NCBI RefSeq assembly: GCF_003206495.1
Contig: NZ_NKUF01000001.1
Location: forward strand, 124,001-188,000
Source: Gluconacetobacter entanii
GTDB lineage: Bacteria; Pseudomonadota; Alphaproteobacteria; Acetobacterales; Acetobacteraceae
Direction: 5' to 3'
Length of the DNA: 64,000 bases
Part shown: piece by piece, positions 34,991 through 48,309 of the stretch
How the letters are laid out: every line of letters begins with the position of its first letter
Position numbering within the stretch: the first letter of the stretch is position 1
Notes under the pieces: generated by a model
Seen by the model: the letters and a program-made list of their open reading frames with translations, nothing else
Databases searched by the model: none
What the model was told of the DNA's origin: nothing
Program-made: the position numbers and the translations under genes

Positions 34991-37900
34991 TCAGTACGAT
35001 CCCTTAAAGTAGGATTGAAGCGGCGCGACTTCAAGAACCCCGTCGCGCATCGCAGCAATCGCATAGGTCGCGGCCCGTGCGCCCGCGATGGTGGTGTAAT
35101 GCGGGATGCCATGCGTCAGCGCGGAACGGCGGATGTCAAAGCTGTCGGCAACCGCCTGCGCGCCCTGCGCGGTGTTGATGACCATCTGGATTTCGCCCGA
35201 ACGGATCGCATCCACGCAGTTGGGACGACCCTCCAGCACCTTGTTGACCACGCGCACCTCGACGCCCGCGTCACGCAGGCACTGCGCGGTGCCACGGGTT
35301 GCGACCACGCTGAATCCCATGTCCACCAGGCGGCGGCCCAGCGACTTGACGGCGGCCTTGTCGCTGTCGCGCACCGACAGGAACACCTCCCCCGACAGCG
35401 GCAGGCGCACGCCGGCGGCAAGCTGCGACTTGGCGAACGCACGCTCGAACGAGGCGTCGAGGCCCATGACCTCACCCGTGGAGCGCATTTCCGGCCCGAG
35501 GATCGTATCGACGTCGGGGAAGCGGTTGAACGGGAACACCGCTTCCTTCACCGCGACATGCGGGGCCACCGCCTGGTCATCAAGGCGGAATTCCGACAGG
35601 TGTGCGCCAGCCATGACACGCGCGCCGATCTTGGCGACGGGAACGCCCGTGGCCTTGGCGACGAAGGGCACGGTGCGCGACGCGCGGGGATTGACCTCAA
35701 GGACGAAGATGTCGTGTCCCTTGATCGCGTACTGCACGTTCATCAGCCCGACAATGCCGAGTTCGCGGGCCATGGCCTCCGTCTGTGCCTTCAGTTCGGT
35801 GACGATGGCGGGCGAGAGGGTATAGGGCGGCAGCGAACAGGCGCTGTCACCCGAATGGATGCCCGCTTCCTCGATATGTTCCATGACACCGGCGACATAG
35901 ACGTCGGTGCCATCGGCGATGCAGTCCACGTCGGCCTCGATCGCGTCGTTGAGGTAGCGGTCGATCAGCACCGGACCCGACGCTACGTCATGCCCCGCAA
36001 GCTGTAGCGCCACGCGCATGTAGCGCTGCAGGCTGGCGCGGTCATGCACGATTTCCATCGCACGCCCACCCAGCACATAGGACGGGCGCACCACGACGGG
36101 GTATCCGATCCGGTCGGCCACGTCCTCGGCTTCCGCCAGCGACCGTGCGATGCCGTTTTCGGGCTGGCGCAGGCCGACCTTGTGCAGCATCGCCTGGAAG
36201 CGTTCGCGGTCCTCTGCCCGGTCGATGGCGTCCGCCGGCGTGCCCAGCAGCGCAATCCCCGCCGTCTCCAGCGCATGTGACAGCTTCAGCGGCGTCTGGC
36301 CACCATACTGCATGATGCAGCCCAGCACGGTGCCGTTTTCCTGTTCGCGGCGGATCAGGGCGATCACGTCCTCTGCCGTCAGCGGCTCGAAATACAGCCG
36401 GTCGGACGTGTCGTAATCGGTGGACACCGTCTCGGGGTTGCAGTTGACCATGATGGTCTCGAACCCGGCCTCACGCAGGGCATAGGCCGCATGCACGCAG
36501 CAATAGTCGAACTCGATCCCCTGTCCGATGCGGTTCGGCCCGCCGCCAAGGATGACGATCTTCTTCCGGTCGGTCGGATCACTTTCACATTCCGGCGCGC
36601 CGAACCCACCTTCGTAGGTGGAATACATGTATGGCGTGGGCGATGCGAACTCACCCGCGCAGGTGTCGATCCGCTTGTAGGCGGGCGTGACGCCCAGGCG
36701 CGTGCGCAGTTCGAGGATTTCCGCCGCTGACGTGCCCGACAGCCGCGCAAGCTGCACGTCGGAGAAGCCGAGGCTTTTCAGCGCGCGCATCCGGTCCGCA
36801 TCGCGCGGCAGGCCGTCGCGCACGATGGCATGTTCGGCGGCGATGATCTTTTGCAGTTCACGCAGGAACCACGGCTCGAACCTGCAGGCGTCGTGGATGT
36901 CCTCGACGCTCAGGCCCGCGCGCAGGGCCTGCGCCGCCATCAGGATGCGTTCGGGGCGTGGCTGCGACAGGGCGGCGCGGAAGGCGTCCGGCCCGCCATC
37001 GCCCGGCGCGTCCACGGGGTCGAGGCCCGAAAGCCCGATTTCCATGGACCGCAGGCCCTTCTGCATTGCCTCGGGGAAGGAGCGGCCGATGGCCATCGCC
37101 TCGCCCACGGATTTCATGCTGGTGGACAGCAGCGCCGGGGTGCCGGGGAACTTCTCGAACGTGAAGCGCGGGATCTTGACGACGACGTAGTCGATCGTCG
37201 GCTCGAACGAGGCCGGGGTGCTGCCGCCGGTGATGTCGTTGGCCAGTTCGTCAAGCGTGTAGCCCACCGCAAGCTTCGCCGCGATCTTGGCGATGGGGAA
37301 GCCCGTCGCCTTGGACGCCAGCGCGGAGGAGCGCGAGACGCGGGGGTTCATCTCGATCACGACCATGCGGCCATCGACGGGGTTGATGCCGAACTGCACG
37401 TTCGACCCGCCGGTTTCCACCCCGATCTTGCGCAGGCACGCTAGGGAGGCGTCGCGCATGCGCTTGTATTCCTTGTCCGTCAGCGTCAGCGCCGGGGCGA
37501 CGGTGATGGAATCACCCGTATGCACGCCCATCGGGTCGATATTCTCGATGGAGCAGATGATGATGCAGTTGTCGGCGGCGTCGCGCACGACCTCCATCTC
37601 GTACTCTTTCCAGCCGAGGACGGATTCCTCGATCAGCACCTCGGTCGTGGGGGAGGCGTCGAGGCCGGAGGAGACGATGCGATCGAACTCCTCGCGGTTA
37701 TAGGCGATGCCGCCGCCCGACCCGCCCATGGTGAAGGACGGGCGGATGACCGACGGCAGGCCCACCTGCTTGAGCGCCTCGCGCGCTTCGGTCAGGGTAT
37801 GGGCGATGACGCTGCGCGGGCTTTCGATGCCGATGGCGTCCATCGCCTCGCGGAATTTCTGCCGGTCCTCGGCACGGTCGATCACCTCGGCGTTGGCACC

Positions 37901-38248
37901 GATCAGTTCGACATCGTGCTTCTTGAGGAAGCCCGACTTGTCGAGCGCCATCGCCGTGTTCAGCGCGGTCTGCCCGCCCATGGTCGGCAGGATGGCGTCG
38001 GGCTTTTCACGCAGGATGATGCGTTCGACGAATTCCGGGGTGATCGGCTCGATATAGGTCGCATCCGCAAGGCCCGGGTCGGTCATGATCGTCGCCGGGT
38101 TGGAATTGACGAGGATGACGCGATAGCCCTCTTCCTTCAGGGCCTTGCACGCCTGCGCGCCGGAATAGTCGAATTCGCACGCCTGGCCGATCACGATCGG
38201 GCCGGCGCCGATAATCAGGATGGAGCTGATATCTGTCCGTTTGGGCAT
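34991..38248 (-). CDS. carB: Carbamoyl-phosphate synthase large subunit
   Basis: 1,085-residue synthetase making carbamoyl phosphate for pyrimidines and arginine from bicarbonate, ATP and glutamine-derived ammonia. It has two ATP-grasp halves: the first with [19 protein letters not shown] and [10 protein letters not shown], the second with [19 protein letters not shown] and [15 protein letters not shown]. The C-terminal MGS-like allosteric domain is at about 945-1085. Its start is 13 nt after carA. Confidence 0.97.
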   Translation of the reverse strand: MPKRTDISSILIIGAGPIVIGQACEFDYSGAQACKALKEEGYRVILVNSNPATIMTDPGLADATYIEPITPEFVERIILREKPDAILPTMGGQTALNTAMALDKSGFLKKHDVELIGANAEVIDRAEDRQKFREAMDAIGIESPRSVIAHTLTEAREALKQVGLPSVIRPSFTMGGSGGGIAYNREEFDRIVSSGLDASPTTEVLIEESVLGWKEYEMEVVRDAADNCIIICSIENIDPMGVHTGDSITVAPALTLTDKEYKRMRDASLACLRKIGVETGGSNVQFGINPVDGRMVVIEMNPRVSRSSALASKATGFPIAKIAAKLAVGYTLDELANDITGGSTPASFEPTIDYVVVKIPRFTFEKFPGTPALLSTSMKSVGEAMAIGRSFPEAMQKGLRSMEIGLSGLDPVDAPGDGGPDAFRAALSQPRPERILMAAQALRAGLSVEDIHDACRFEPWFLRELQKIIAAEHAIVRDGLPRDADRMRALKSLGFSDVQLARLSGTSAAEILELRTRLGVTPAYKRIDTCAGEFASPTPYMYSTYEGGFGAPECESDPTDRKKIVILGGGPNRIGQGIEFDYCCVHAAYALREAGFETIMVNCNPETVSTDYDTSDRLYFEPLTAEDVIALIRREQENGTVLGCIMQYGGQTPLKLSHALETAGIALLGTPADAIDRAEDRERFQAMLHKVGLRQPENGIARSLAEAEDVADRIGYPVVVRPSYVLGGRAMEIVHDRASLQRYMRVALQLAGHDVASGPVLIDRYLNDAIEADVDCIADGTDVYVAGVMEHIEEAGIHSGDSACSLPPYTLSPAIVTELKAQTEAMARELGIVGLMNVQYAIKGHDIFVLEVNPRASRTVPFVAKATGVPVAKIGARVMAGAHLSEFRLDDQAVAPHVAVKEAVFPFNRFPDVDTILGPEMRSTGEVMGLDASFERAFAKSQLAAGVRLPLSGEVFLSVRDSDKAAVKSLGRRLVDMGFSVVATRGTAQCLRDAGVEVRVVNKVLEGRPNCVDAIRSGEIQMVINTAQGAQAVADSFDIRRSALTHGIPHYTTIAGARAATYAIAAMRDGVLEVAPLQSYFKGSY

Positions 38249-38261
38249 GTCGATACGGCTT

Positions 38262-39662
<1,401 letters not shown>

Positions 39663-39815
39663 CTGGATGATTGTCCCTTCCGGGTCTATTTCCTATCAGC
39701 GGCCGCAGGCGATGGGAAGAAAATTCCGCACCCCCTGCGTGTCGCGGGACGTGGGAAAAACATTCCCGGACGGGATGGCCGTCCTACATCCCCCTTTATC
39801 AACAGGAGTTTGAAT

Positions 39816-40277
39816 ATGTCCTTGCGCGCACGTTTCATGGAAGACCTCAAGACAGCCATGAAGGCCGGGCAGAGCGACCGTGTCGGCACGATCCGCATGA
39901 TCACGGCAAAGCTGAAAGACCTCGACATCGCGGGCCGCGCCAAGGGGGAGGATCAGGTCAGCGACGACGCCGTGATCGGCATGCTGCGCAGCATGGTGAA
40001 GTCGCGCACGGAGTCCGCGGCGATGTACCTGCAGGGCGGGCGTCCCGAACTGGCGGAAAAGGAAGAGGCGGAAATCGCCCTGATCCGCAGCTACCTGCCC
40101 GCCGACCTTGACGAGGAAACGATCGAGGCCGCCGCGCGCGAGGCGATCGAACGCACGGATGCGACCTCCATGAAGGACATGGGCCGAGTCATGGCGGCGC
40201 TGAAGACGCAGTTCGGCAGCGCGCTGGATGCCGCGATCGCAAGTTCGGTGGTCAAGTCGCTGCTGTCCGCGCGCTGA
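39816..40277 (+). CDS. yqeY: GatB/YqeY domain protein
   Basis: 153 residues starting MSLRARFMEDLKTAMKAGQS. AGGAG at 39804-39808 lies 7 nt before the ATG. It is helical throughout, with LIRSYLPADLDEETIEAAAR and MGRVMAALKTQFGSALD, both typical of YqeY. The family resembles the tail domain of the GatB amidotransferase subunit and is thought to bind tRNA-related structures; its precise role is unknown. It precedes dnaG where many bacteria have rpsU. It is divergent from carA over 153 bp, which contains small inverted repeats such as GGGAA-AAACA-TTCCC. Confidence 0.93.
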   Translation: MSLRARFMEDLKTAMKAGQSDRVGTIRMITAKLKDLDIAGRAKGEDQVSDDAVIGMLRSMVKSRTESAAMYLQGGRPELAEKEEAEIALIRSYLPADLDEETIEAAAREAIERTDATSMKDMGRVMAALKTQFGSALDAAIASSVVKSLLSAR

Positions 40278-40291
40278 AGGCGTAGCGGCCC

Positions 40292-42163
40292 ATGGCATTC
40301 GACCCCGCGTTCCTGGACGAACTTCGTGCCCGCACCCCGATCACCTCGGTCATCGGGCGGCGCACGAAGCTTGTGCGCTCCGGCCGGAACTGGAAGGCGT
40401 GCTGCCCCTTCCATGGGGAAAAGACGCCGTCATTCTATGTCTATGACGACCATTTCCACTGCTTCGGCTGTGGCGTGCATGGCGATGTGATCTCCTTCGT
40501 CATGCAGAGCGAGGGGCGCTCCTTCCCCGAGGCGGTGGAGGAACTCGCCACCGCTGCGGGGCTGGAGATGCCGCGCATGGACCGCCACCAGCGCGACATG
40601 CAGCGCGAGGCGCGCACGCTGGGCGATGTGCTGGAGGCGGTGCAGCAGGTGTGGCGCCTGCGCCTGCACCGTAACGAGGGGCGCGAGGGGCTGGCCTACC
40701 TGCGCGGGCGCGGCCTGACGGACGAGACGATCGCAGGCTTCGGCCTTGGCTGGTCCGGCGACGGGCGCGGCGGACTGGTGCAGGAACTCGCGGCGCAGGA
40801 CATCACCCCGCAGATGCTGGCGCAGGCGGGCCTGATGCGGGTGGATGAACAGGGGCGGCCGAAGGGCGAGCTGTTCTTCAACCGCGTCACCTTTCCCATC
40901 CATGACCGGCGCGGGCGTCTGGTCTCCTTTGGCGGGCGCATCCTTGGCGATGGGCAGCCCAAATACCTCAATGGCCCGGAAACCGCGATCTTTGCCAAGC
41001 GCCGTGTCCTGTTCGGCCTTGACCGCGCCCGCGCTGCGGTGCGCGGGCCACGCGGCGGGGGGGATGTCCCCCCGCGGCCCGAACTGCTGGTGGTCGAAGG
41101 CTACATGGATGTCATCGCCCTGCACCAGGCGGGGTTTGGTGGCGCGGTCGCCCCGCTGGGCACGGCGCTGACGGCGGAACAGATGGAGGCGCTGTGGCAG
41201 GTCTCCCCCGCGCCGGTGCTGTGTTTCGATGGCGATGCGGCGGGGCAGCGCGCGGCGGTGAAGGCGGCGGAGACGGCGCTGCCACTGCTCAATGTCGAAC
41301 GGACCCTGCGCTTTTGCACCCTGCCGGAGGGGGAGGACCCCGACAGCCTGCTGCGCCAGCGCGGCACGGCGGCGATGACCGCCCTGATCGACGGCGCGCG
41401 CCCGCTGAGCGAGGTGCTGTTCGGGTTGCTCAGCGAGGGGGTGCGCGATCCCGGGCCGGAACAGCGCGCGGCCCTGCGGCAGCGGCTGGAGGGGGCGGCG
41501 GCCCAGATCCCGGACCGGGCGCTGGCGTCGGAATACCGCTCCACCCTGCTGGACCGTTTCTTTTCCACGTTCCGCCGCCGTGCCCCTTCCGGGCGCAAGG
41601 GGCAGGGGAAAGGGGCAGCACCCCCGCCACGCGCGTCGGCGGGGGTGCTGCCCGTGGCGCCGGACCTCGATGCGCAGGCCGTGGCGCTGGAGCGCATGCG
41701 CATCCTGACCGCCATCCTGCTGCGCCATCCCGAAGTGGTCGAGGAAGTGCAGGATGCGTACTGCCGCCTGGACCTGCCGGTTGAACTCTCTGCGCTGCGG
41801 GCCGTCATGATCGACATGCTGGCGGAGGAGGACGGTGATCCCGATGCCCCCACGCTGATGGCCACGCTGCTGACGCGCATAGAGGCGGCGGAACTGTCGG
41901 ACATGCGTGCGCGCGTGCTGTCGTCGCATCCCCTGCCACTGTCGGCGCAGGAGCGCGATGACCTGATGGATGTCGATGTGCGGCAGGAATGGTGGCATTT
42001 TTACGCGCTTTTGAACGTGGAGCGTTTTGCCGCCGACGTGCGCCTTGATACCGAACGCATGATGGCGGGGGAATTTGACGAACGCCAGTGGGAAAACCTG
42101 CGTGTCCGGCTGCTGGCGCTGGAGTCGCTGCGGCGGGGCGGGAACATTCCCGATACGCAATGA
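40292..42163 (+). CDS. dnaG: DNA primase
   Basis: 623-residue primase that makes RNA primers for replication. The N-terminal zinc finger has ligands in CCPFHGEKTPSF and HCFGCG (about 37-62). The RNA-polymerase core follows with NRVTFPIHDRRGRLVSFGGR and KYLNGPET. The TOPRIM domain has LVVEGYMDVIALHQAG and FDGDAAG. A low-complexity Pro/Arg/Gly linker at about 430-450 separates the C-terminal helicase-binding domain. It starts 14 nt after yqeY; rpoD follows after 232 bp. Confidence 0.96.
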   Translation: MAFDPAFLDELRARTPITSVIGRRTKLVRSGRNWKACCPFHGEKTPSFYVYDDHFHCFGCGVHGDVISFVMQSEGRSFPEAVEELATAAGLEMPRMDRHQRDMQREARTLGDVLEAVQQVWRLRLHRNEGREGLAYLRGRGLTDETIAGFGLGWSGDGRGGLVQELAAQDITPQMLAQAGLMRVDEQGRPKGELFFNRVTFPIHDRRGRLVSFGGRILGDGQPKYLNGPETAIFAKRRVLFGLDRARAAVRGPRGGGDVPPRPELLVVEGYMDVIALHQAGFGGAVAPLGTALTAEQMEALWQVSPAPVLCFDGDAAGQRAAVKAAETALPLLNVERTLRFCTLPEGEDPDSLLRQRGTAAMTALIDGARPLSEVLFGLLSEGVRDPGPEQRAALRQRLEGAAAQIPDRALASEYRSTLLDRFFSTFRRRAPSGRKGQGKGAAPPPRASAGVLPVAPDLDAQAVALERMRILTAILLRHPEVVEEVQDAYCRLDLPVELSALRAVMIDMLAEEDGDPDAPTLMATLLTRIEAAELSDMRARVLSSHPLPLSAQERDDLMDVDVRQEWWHFYALLNVERFAADVRLDTERMMAGEFDERQWENLRVRLLALESLRRGGNIPDTQ

Positions 42164-42248
42164 GCGCGCGGTGTTTTTGGGGAAATCAGGGCGTGCCCCT
42201 TGACTTCGGGGGGTGAATCGACCACCTGCACCTGTCGAAAGAACTGTA

Positions 42249-42257
42249 TGCTATACA
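42249..42257 (+). promoter_or_regulatory. Candidate extended -10 promoter for rpoD
   Basis: TGC-TATACA at 42249-42257 fits the extended -10 pattern TGnTATAAT with one or two mismatches, 139 bp before the rpoD ATG. No good -35 is at the right distance, which extended -10 promoters can tolerate. It lies in the 232-bp dnaG-rpoD gap. Confidence 0.35.
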
Positions 42258-42345
42258 ATGGCCGTATTTGTGTTTCTGCCGCGTGTCAGGCGCGATGGAA
42301 ACGGCGGAAGGGACAGTGTTCCCCGACGCGGGGCCTTTGATGTTT

Positions 42346-42362
42346 CCGCCCGGACCGGGCGG
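42346..42362. repeat. 17-bp GC palindrome in the rpoD leader
   Basis: CCGCCCGG (42346-42353) and CCGGGCGG (42355-42362) are perfect arms around a single A, 33 bp before the rpoD start. No T-run follows. It could be a hairpin in the leader RNA or a protein site. Confidence 0.45.
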
Positions 42363-42395
42363 GCCACAGATTTGCTGGGTAGGGATTGATCGGGC

Positions 42396-44375
<1,980 letters not shown>

Positions 44376-44415
44376 TCGTCCCGGGGGCCGGGTCGTGGTG
44401 CAGGGTGTCACGCGG

Positions 44416-44949
44416 GTGTCGGTGGACGTGACGTTCCTGTGCATGGACCGCCAGCCACCCGGTCCCGTCCCGGAATTGCCGGAAGGTTATGAGATACGGC
44501 GGGAGATCCATCCCGCCGTATCGCTGTACCGCGACCTGTACAACCGTATCGGGCAGGATTACTGCTGGTGGCTGCGGCGTGTGATGGGGGATGCGCAACT
44601 GGCCGAACTGCTGGGCAATCCGGCGGTCGGGGTCTATGTCCTGCGCGACCATGGCGAGGTGGCCGGGTTCTTTGAACTCGATGCGCGGCAATGTCCCGAT
44701 ATCAACCTTGCCTATTTCGGGCTGCTGCCCCGGTGGATCGGGCGTGGGGTCGGGCTGTCATTCCTGCATGCCGCCATCCGCACGGCATGGCGGCAGCGTC
44801 CCGCCGCGCTGCGGGTCAATACCTGTTCCGCCGATCATCCACGTGCGCTTCCGAACTATGTCCGGGCGGGATTCCGCGTGGTTCGGGTCCTGCGAGAGGT
44901 ATGGGACATTCCCGACCATATCGGGCTGCACCTACCGGAAATCCAGTAA
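44416..44949 (+). CDS. GNAT family N-acetyltransferase
   Basis: About 177 residues if the GTG at 44416 is used (GCAGGG about 8 nt upstream). The ATG at 44443 gives 168. The GNAT core has VLRDHGEVAGFFELD, then the acetyl-CoA loop region WIGRGVGLSFLHAAIRTAW (a modified R/Q-x-x-G-x-G/A) and ADHPRALPNYVRAGFRVVR. The substrate is not known. It follows rpoD by 40 nt and may share its transcript. Confidence 0.78.
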   Translation: MSVDVTFLCMDRQPPGPVPELPEGYEIRREIHPAVSLYRDLYNRIGQDYCWWLRRVMGDAQLAELLGNPAVGVYVLRDHGEVAGFFELDARQCPDINLAYFGLLPRWIGRGVGLSFLHAAIRTAWRQRPAALRVNTCSADHPRALPNYVRAGFRVVRVLREVWDIPDHIGLHLPEIQ

Positions 44950-45071
44950 AATCTGACAGTTAGGAAATTCTGAAACTCATACTTAATGTAAGTGCAAAAT
45001 TATTTTGTTTCGCCAGTTGTTATGACAACATATGGAACCAATATCTGCTCCAGAAAAGGAGATATGGTCGG

Positions 45072-45623
45072 GTGGAATACAATTTTTCCTATTATTCGTT
45101 TTGCGGGATAAGCAAGGCAGACCTGCTGTCCGGTCTGGGCATGCAGGACACCGGTACCCTCGACGCCAATGGGCAGTATGATTTTACCATGGCGCAGTTG
45201 CCGGACCACTGGATTGTCTTTCGCTACAACAACCTTGGTCGGCCGCCTGCCGTCGCGCGAAAGGAACTGTCGCGGCAGGGGACCCTGATTGCGTGCGACG
45301 TGCGCGAAGGCGAGCATGTCTGCCGCGTGGAGTGTTATGAACATGGCGTACTGAAATGGTCCATCAGCCACGATGGGGAGGCAGGCGATACGCTGGACCT
45401 TGAGGTGGTGGGGATCGTGCCGCCCACCTTCGCCCCCATGCGCAGGGCTGCCTTCGCCGCGCAGCAGAAGGCCGATCAGGCGGGGGAGGACGCCCATTAC
45501 ATGTACTGGCTGCCGCTTGACTTTGCCGCCAGCCTGACCGGTTACCGCTATGACCGGGAAAAATTCCCGTGGGGCACGCCGCAGTTCACGGAAATCGAAC
45601 CGGTCATCCCGACCACGTTCTGA
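45072..45623 (+). CDS. Hypothetical protein
   Basis: 183 residues from a GTG at 45072, supported by AAAGGAG at 45055-45061, 10 nt upstream. I do not recognise the family. It has no signal peptide or membrane segment. Alternating hydrophobic/charged stretches (TLIACDVREGEHVCRVECYE, WSISHDGEAGDTLDLEVVGI) suggest a mainly beta protein. Trp, Tyr and Phe are frequent. The 122 bp before it are clearly AT-richer than the surroundings and contain GTTGT-TATG-ACAAC. It converges with the glycosyltransferase gene. Confidence 0.7.
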   Translation: MEYNFSYYSFCGISKADLLSGLGMQDTGTLDANGQYDFTMAQLPDHWIVFRYNNLGRPPAVARKELSRQGTLIACDVREGEHVCRVECYEHGVLKWSISHDGEAGDTLDLEVVGIVPPTFAPMRRAAFAAQQKADQAGEDAHYMYWLPLDFAASLTGYRYDREKFPWGTPQFTEIEPVIPTTF

Positions 45624-45630
45624 TGCATGG

Positions 45631-45663
45631 GAAGGGGCCTGCCGCTCAGGCGGCGGTCCCTTC
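45631..45663. terminator. Imperfect hairpin between convergent genes
   Basis: GAAGGG (45631-45636) pairs with CCCTTC (45658-45663), and GCCGC/GGCGGC pair inside. The loop TCA (45646-45648) is the glycosyltransferase stop codon read on the other strand. There is no T-run, so intrinsic termination is uncertain. Confidence 0.35.
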
Positions 45664-46662
45664 GCGGACGCGGGTATAGAACGCCTCGATCAGGTGCGCC
45701 TGGCGATCGGGGTTGAAACGTTGCATGTCCCACTCCTGCGGGCCGAGTTGGCGCATGTGGCGCAGGCCCTGCGCCATGGCGGCGACATCGCCAGGCGGGA
45801 CAAGCGAAGGCGAGGCGGGGGGCAGGATGTCAAGCACCCCGCCCGCCGCCGTCGCGATGACAGGCAGGTGCGCCGCCATGGCCTCCAGCAGGGCAAGGCC
45901 GAAGGGTTCATGCAGCGATGGCATGACGAAGCCGTCAAGCATGCCCAGGTCGGCCGGGAAATCGGAGCGGTAGCCCGGGAAGATGACATCCCCGCCGCCC
46001 ATGGCCTCCAGCCGGGCACGTTCGGGTCCATCCCCGAACAGGATCAGTCGCGCATCGGGCAGGGCGGCCTGCCTGAACGCGCGGATCAGGATATCAAATC
46101 CCTTCTTTGTCACCATCCGGCCCCCGCCGCCGACCAGGAACGTTTTGTCCCCCACGCCGAACTGCGTGCGCATGCGCTGGCGTTCGGCGGGTGTCGGGCG
46201 CGGGCGCTGGCGGGTCCAGTTGCCGATGACGGTCCGTGCGCCCGCGAATGTGGACGGGATTTCGTCGGCCTGCCACCGGGCAATGCAGATCAGCGCGTCA
46301 CAGCGGCCATAGGCGCGCGCGCTGAAACGGCTGTGCAGGGTGGCGATAAGCGGGACATGGCGTGGACGTGGCAGCAGGCCAAGGCGGAAGCTGCTTTTGC
46401 CCAGGTGGGTATGGATCACGTCGGGACGAAAATCCGCCAGCGTCTTCAGGTAGGACACGCAATATCCCCCACGCCCGGCGCGGACCATGCGTACCGGTGG
46501 TGCGATATGGGGGGTGATGTCGCTGCCGGTCAGCGGGTCGGTGGTCCGGCGGTCGATATGGATGCAGACTTCGTGGTGGTGTGCCTGCATCGCGGCCAGT
46601 TCGGTGACATAACGTTCTGTTCCGGCAAATTCACGGGTCATTATGCAATGCAGAATGCGCAA
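45646..46662 (-). CDS. Glycosyltransferase, GT4 family
   Basis: 338-residue two-domain GT-B enzyme. The N-terminus MRILHCIMTREFAGTERYVT is a classic GT4 start. The start codon is TTG (46662), supported by GAGGATG about 7 nt upstream. HTHLGKSSFRLGLL and LIATLHSRFSARAYGRCDAL are in the acceptor half. The nucleotide-sugar half has VGGGGRMVTKKGFDILIRAF, LILFGDGPERARLE and MPSLHEPFGLALLEAMA (the E-x7-E motif). Likely role is in LPS or exopolysaccharide synthesis; the sugar is unknown. No other polysaccharide gene is adjacent. Confidence 0.87.
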   Translation of the reverse strand: MRILHCIMTREFAGTERYVTELAAMQAHHHEVCIHIDRRTTDPLTGSDITPHIAPPVRMVRAGRGGYCVSYLKTLADFRPDVIHTHLGKSSFRLGLLPRPRHVPLIATLHSRFSARAYGRCDALICIARWQADEIPSTFAGARTVIGNWTRQRPRPTPAERQRMRTQFGVGDKTFLVGGGGRMVTKKGFDILIRAFRQAALPDARLILFGDGPERARLEAMGGGDVIFPGYRSDFPADLGMLDGFVMPSLHEPFGLALLEAMAAHLPVIATAAGGVLDILPPASPSLVPPGDVAAMAQGLRHMRQLGPQEWDMQRFNPDRQAHLIEAFYTRVREGTAA

Positions 46663-46982
46663 GATGACATCCTCAGGAGGCTGCGGGATACACGACTATC
46701 GTGCATGGATAGTGGAAAAAAAAACCTACAAAGCGGAGAATGCTTAAAAACTGTTTCAAAGTGGCGCGGACATGCGCCCACCGTCCCGGCGATATGAGAG
46801 GGGAATATCGGGGCGACTGCGCTTTTTTCCTTGTCTGCGGGGGACGATCGTGCTTCAACGCGCACCTTCCCTGCCGGGTGCGTGGCATCGTCCCCGGCTA
46901 TACCCGCGTCATGTGACAGCATGATGGCGCGGCGGACCGTGTCCGTTGCGAAAGGGGTTGAACAGATCCGAAGGGAGTTCCC
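46663..46982. other. 320-bp divergent intergenic region, glycosyltransferase / rpsF
   Basis: Holds the ribosome site of the TTG-started glycosyltransferase at its left end and the rpsF ribosome site (AAGGGAG at 46971-46977) at its right end. An inverted repeat ACTATC-GTGCATG-GATAGT lies at 46695-46713, followed by a run of nine As (a T-run in the glycosyltransferase leader). I see no convincing -35/-10 pair and no open frame with coding character. The usual ribosomal-protein leader for S6/S18 could lie here but was not identified. Confidence 0.4.
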
Positions 46983-47486
46983 ATGCCATTGTATGAAACC
47001 GTGCTGATTGCACGTAACGACGTGTCGCAGCAGCAGGTCGAAGCCATCGCCGATGGCATCGCAACCGTGCTGGAAGCGGAATCCGGTTCGATCAAGAAGC
47101 GTGAATACTGGGGCCTGCGTACCCTGGCGTACCGCATCAAGAAGAACCGCAAGGGACACTACATGCTCCTCGGCCTGGATGCGACGCCTGCCGCCATCAA
47201 GGAAATCGAGCGTCAGCTCAGCCTGAACGAAGACGTCCTGCGCGTGCTGATGCTGCGCGTTGACGAAATCGACGAGGCCCCGTCCGTGATCCTGTCGCGC
47301 AAGGGTGACGAGCGCGAGCGTGGGTTCCGTTGTCCGAAGCCCGCCGGTCGTTTCGAAAGCGGCCGTGGCAACAGTGGCGGCCAGCGCCGCAACTATGACG
47401 ACCGCGAAGAGTTCCGCGCCCGTAACGAGCGTGAAGAACAGCAGCGCAACAATGCCGGCGCCCCCGCCAGCAGCGAAGCGGAGTAA
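46983..47486 (+). CDS. rpsF: 30S ribosomal protein S6
   Basis: Starts MPLYETVLIARNDVSQQQVE, the S6 core. The core continues with YWGLRTLAYRIKKNRKGHYM and ends near residue 105. The remaining 60 residues form an Arg/Glu/Asn-rich tail, making 167 residues against about 130-135 in E. coli. First gene of rpsF-rpsR-rplI, with a 6-nt gap to rpsR. Confidence 0.97.
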   Translation: MPLYETVLIARNDVSQQQVEAIADGIATVLEAESGSIKKREYWGLRTLAYRIKKNRKGHYMLLGLDATPAAIKEIERQLSLNEDVLRVLMLRVDEIDEAPSVILSRKGDERERGFRCPKPAGRFESGRGNSGGQRRNYDDREEFRARNEREEQQRNNAGAPASSEAE

Positions 47487-47492
47487 GAGCTG

Positions 47493-47768
47493 ATGTCCGA
47501 GACAACCGAGATCAACCCCGCCGCCCGTCGCGTGGCCGTGGGTGCGCGTCGTCCGTTTTACCGTCGCCGCAAGTCCTGCCCGTTCTCCGGCCCCAACGCG
47601 CCGCAGATCGACTACAAGGACGTGCGCCTGCTGAGCCGCTTCCTGTCCGAGCGTGGCAAGATCGTCCCCAGCCGCATCACGGCAGTGTCCGCCAAGAAGC
47701 AGCGTGAACTGGCCCAGGCCATCAAGCGCGCCCGTTTCCTGGCCCTGCTGCCCTATATCGTAAGCTGA
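47493..47768 (+). CDS. rpsR: 30S ribosomal protein S18
   Basis: 91 residues with [40 protein letters not shown] and [20 protein letters not shown], all S18 signatures. It binds next to S6 on the platform of the small subunit. Located between rpsF and rplI. Confidence 0.98.
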   Translation: MSETTEINPAARRVAVGARRPFYRRRKSCPFSGPNAPQIDYKDVRLLSRFLSERGKIVPSRITAVSAKKQRELAQAIKRARFLALLPYIVS

Positions 47769-47781
47769 GGGAGGCAGAACC

Positions 47782-48309
47782 ATGTCCGCAGTAGAACTCA
47801 TCCTGCTCCAGCGCGTCGAGAAGCTGGGCCAGATGGGCGAGATCGTCACGGTGAAGCCGGGCTATGCCCGCAACTTCCTCCTGCCGCAGGGCAAGGCGAT
47901 CCGCGCCAACGCACACAACCGCGAGCGTTTCGAGCGTGAGCGCGTGCAGCTTGAGGCCCAGAACCTCAAGCGTCGCGAGGAGGCCGAGCGCCTGTCCGAG
48001 CGCATGCACGGCCTGTCCGTCATCCTGATCCGTCAGGCCGGCGACAGCGGCAGCCTGTATGGCTCCGTCACCACCCGCGACATCGCCGAGGCGACGACCA
48101 AGGCTGGCCTGACGATCTCGCGCTCGCAGGTTATCCTGCCCGAGCCGATCAAGCAGCTTGGTGTGTACGAAGTCCGCGTGGCCCTGCATCCGGAAGTTTC
48201 GATGCAGGTCAGCGTGAACGTCGCACGTTCGGAAGAAGAAGCCGAACGTCAGGCACGCGGTGAGGAAATCGGCGCCGAGCGCGACGATGATGCCTCCGGC
48301 TTTGTCTAG
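47782..48309 (+). CDS. rplI: 50S ribosomal protein L9 (amber-truncated tail)
   Basis: 175 residues. N-terminal domain [20 protein letters not shown], then [18 protein letters not shown]. The long connecting helix is Glu/Arg-rich at about 45-80. The C-terminal RNA-binding domain has [21 protein letters not shown]. coli L9 has 149 residues. The frame ends at TAG (48307-48309) but continues with coding-like codons (see next entry), so the natural tail appears cut short. Confidence 0.95.
   Translation: MSAVELILLQRVEKLGQMGEIVTVKPGYARNFLLPQGKAIRANAHNRERFERERVQLEAQNLKRREEAERLSERMHGLSVILIRQAGDSGSLYGSVTTRDIAEATTKAGLTISRSQVILPEPIKQLGVYEVRVALHPEVSMQVSVNVARSEEEAERQARGEEIGAERDDDASGFV

Noticed and set aside
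40430-42160. 576-codon minus-strand frame opposite dnaG
   Set aside because: Antisense shadow of primase; composition is Gln/His/Arg-rich and there are no motifs.
46695-46724. Inverted repeat next to nine As as a terminator
   Set aside because: The A/T run is on the wrong side for termination of either neighbouring gene: both genes start, not end, here.
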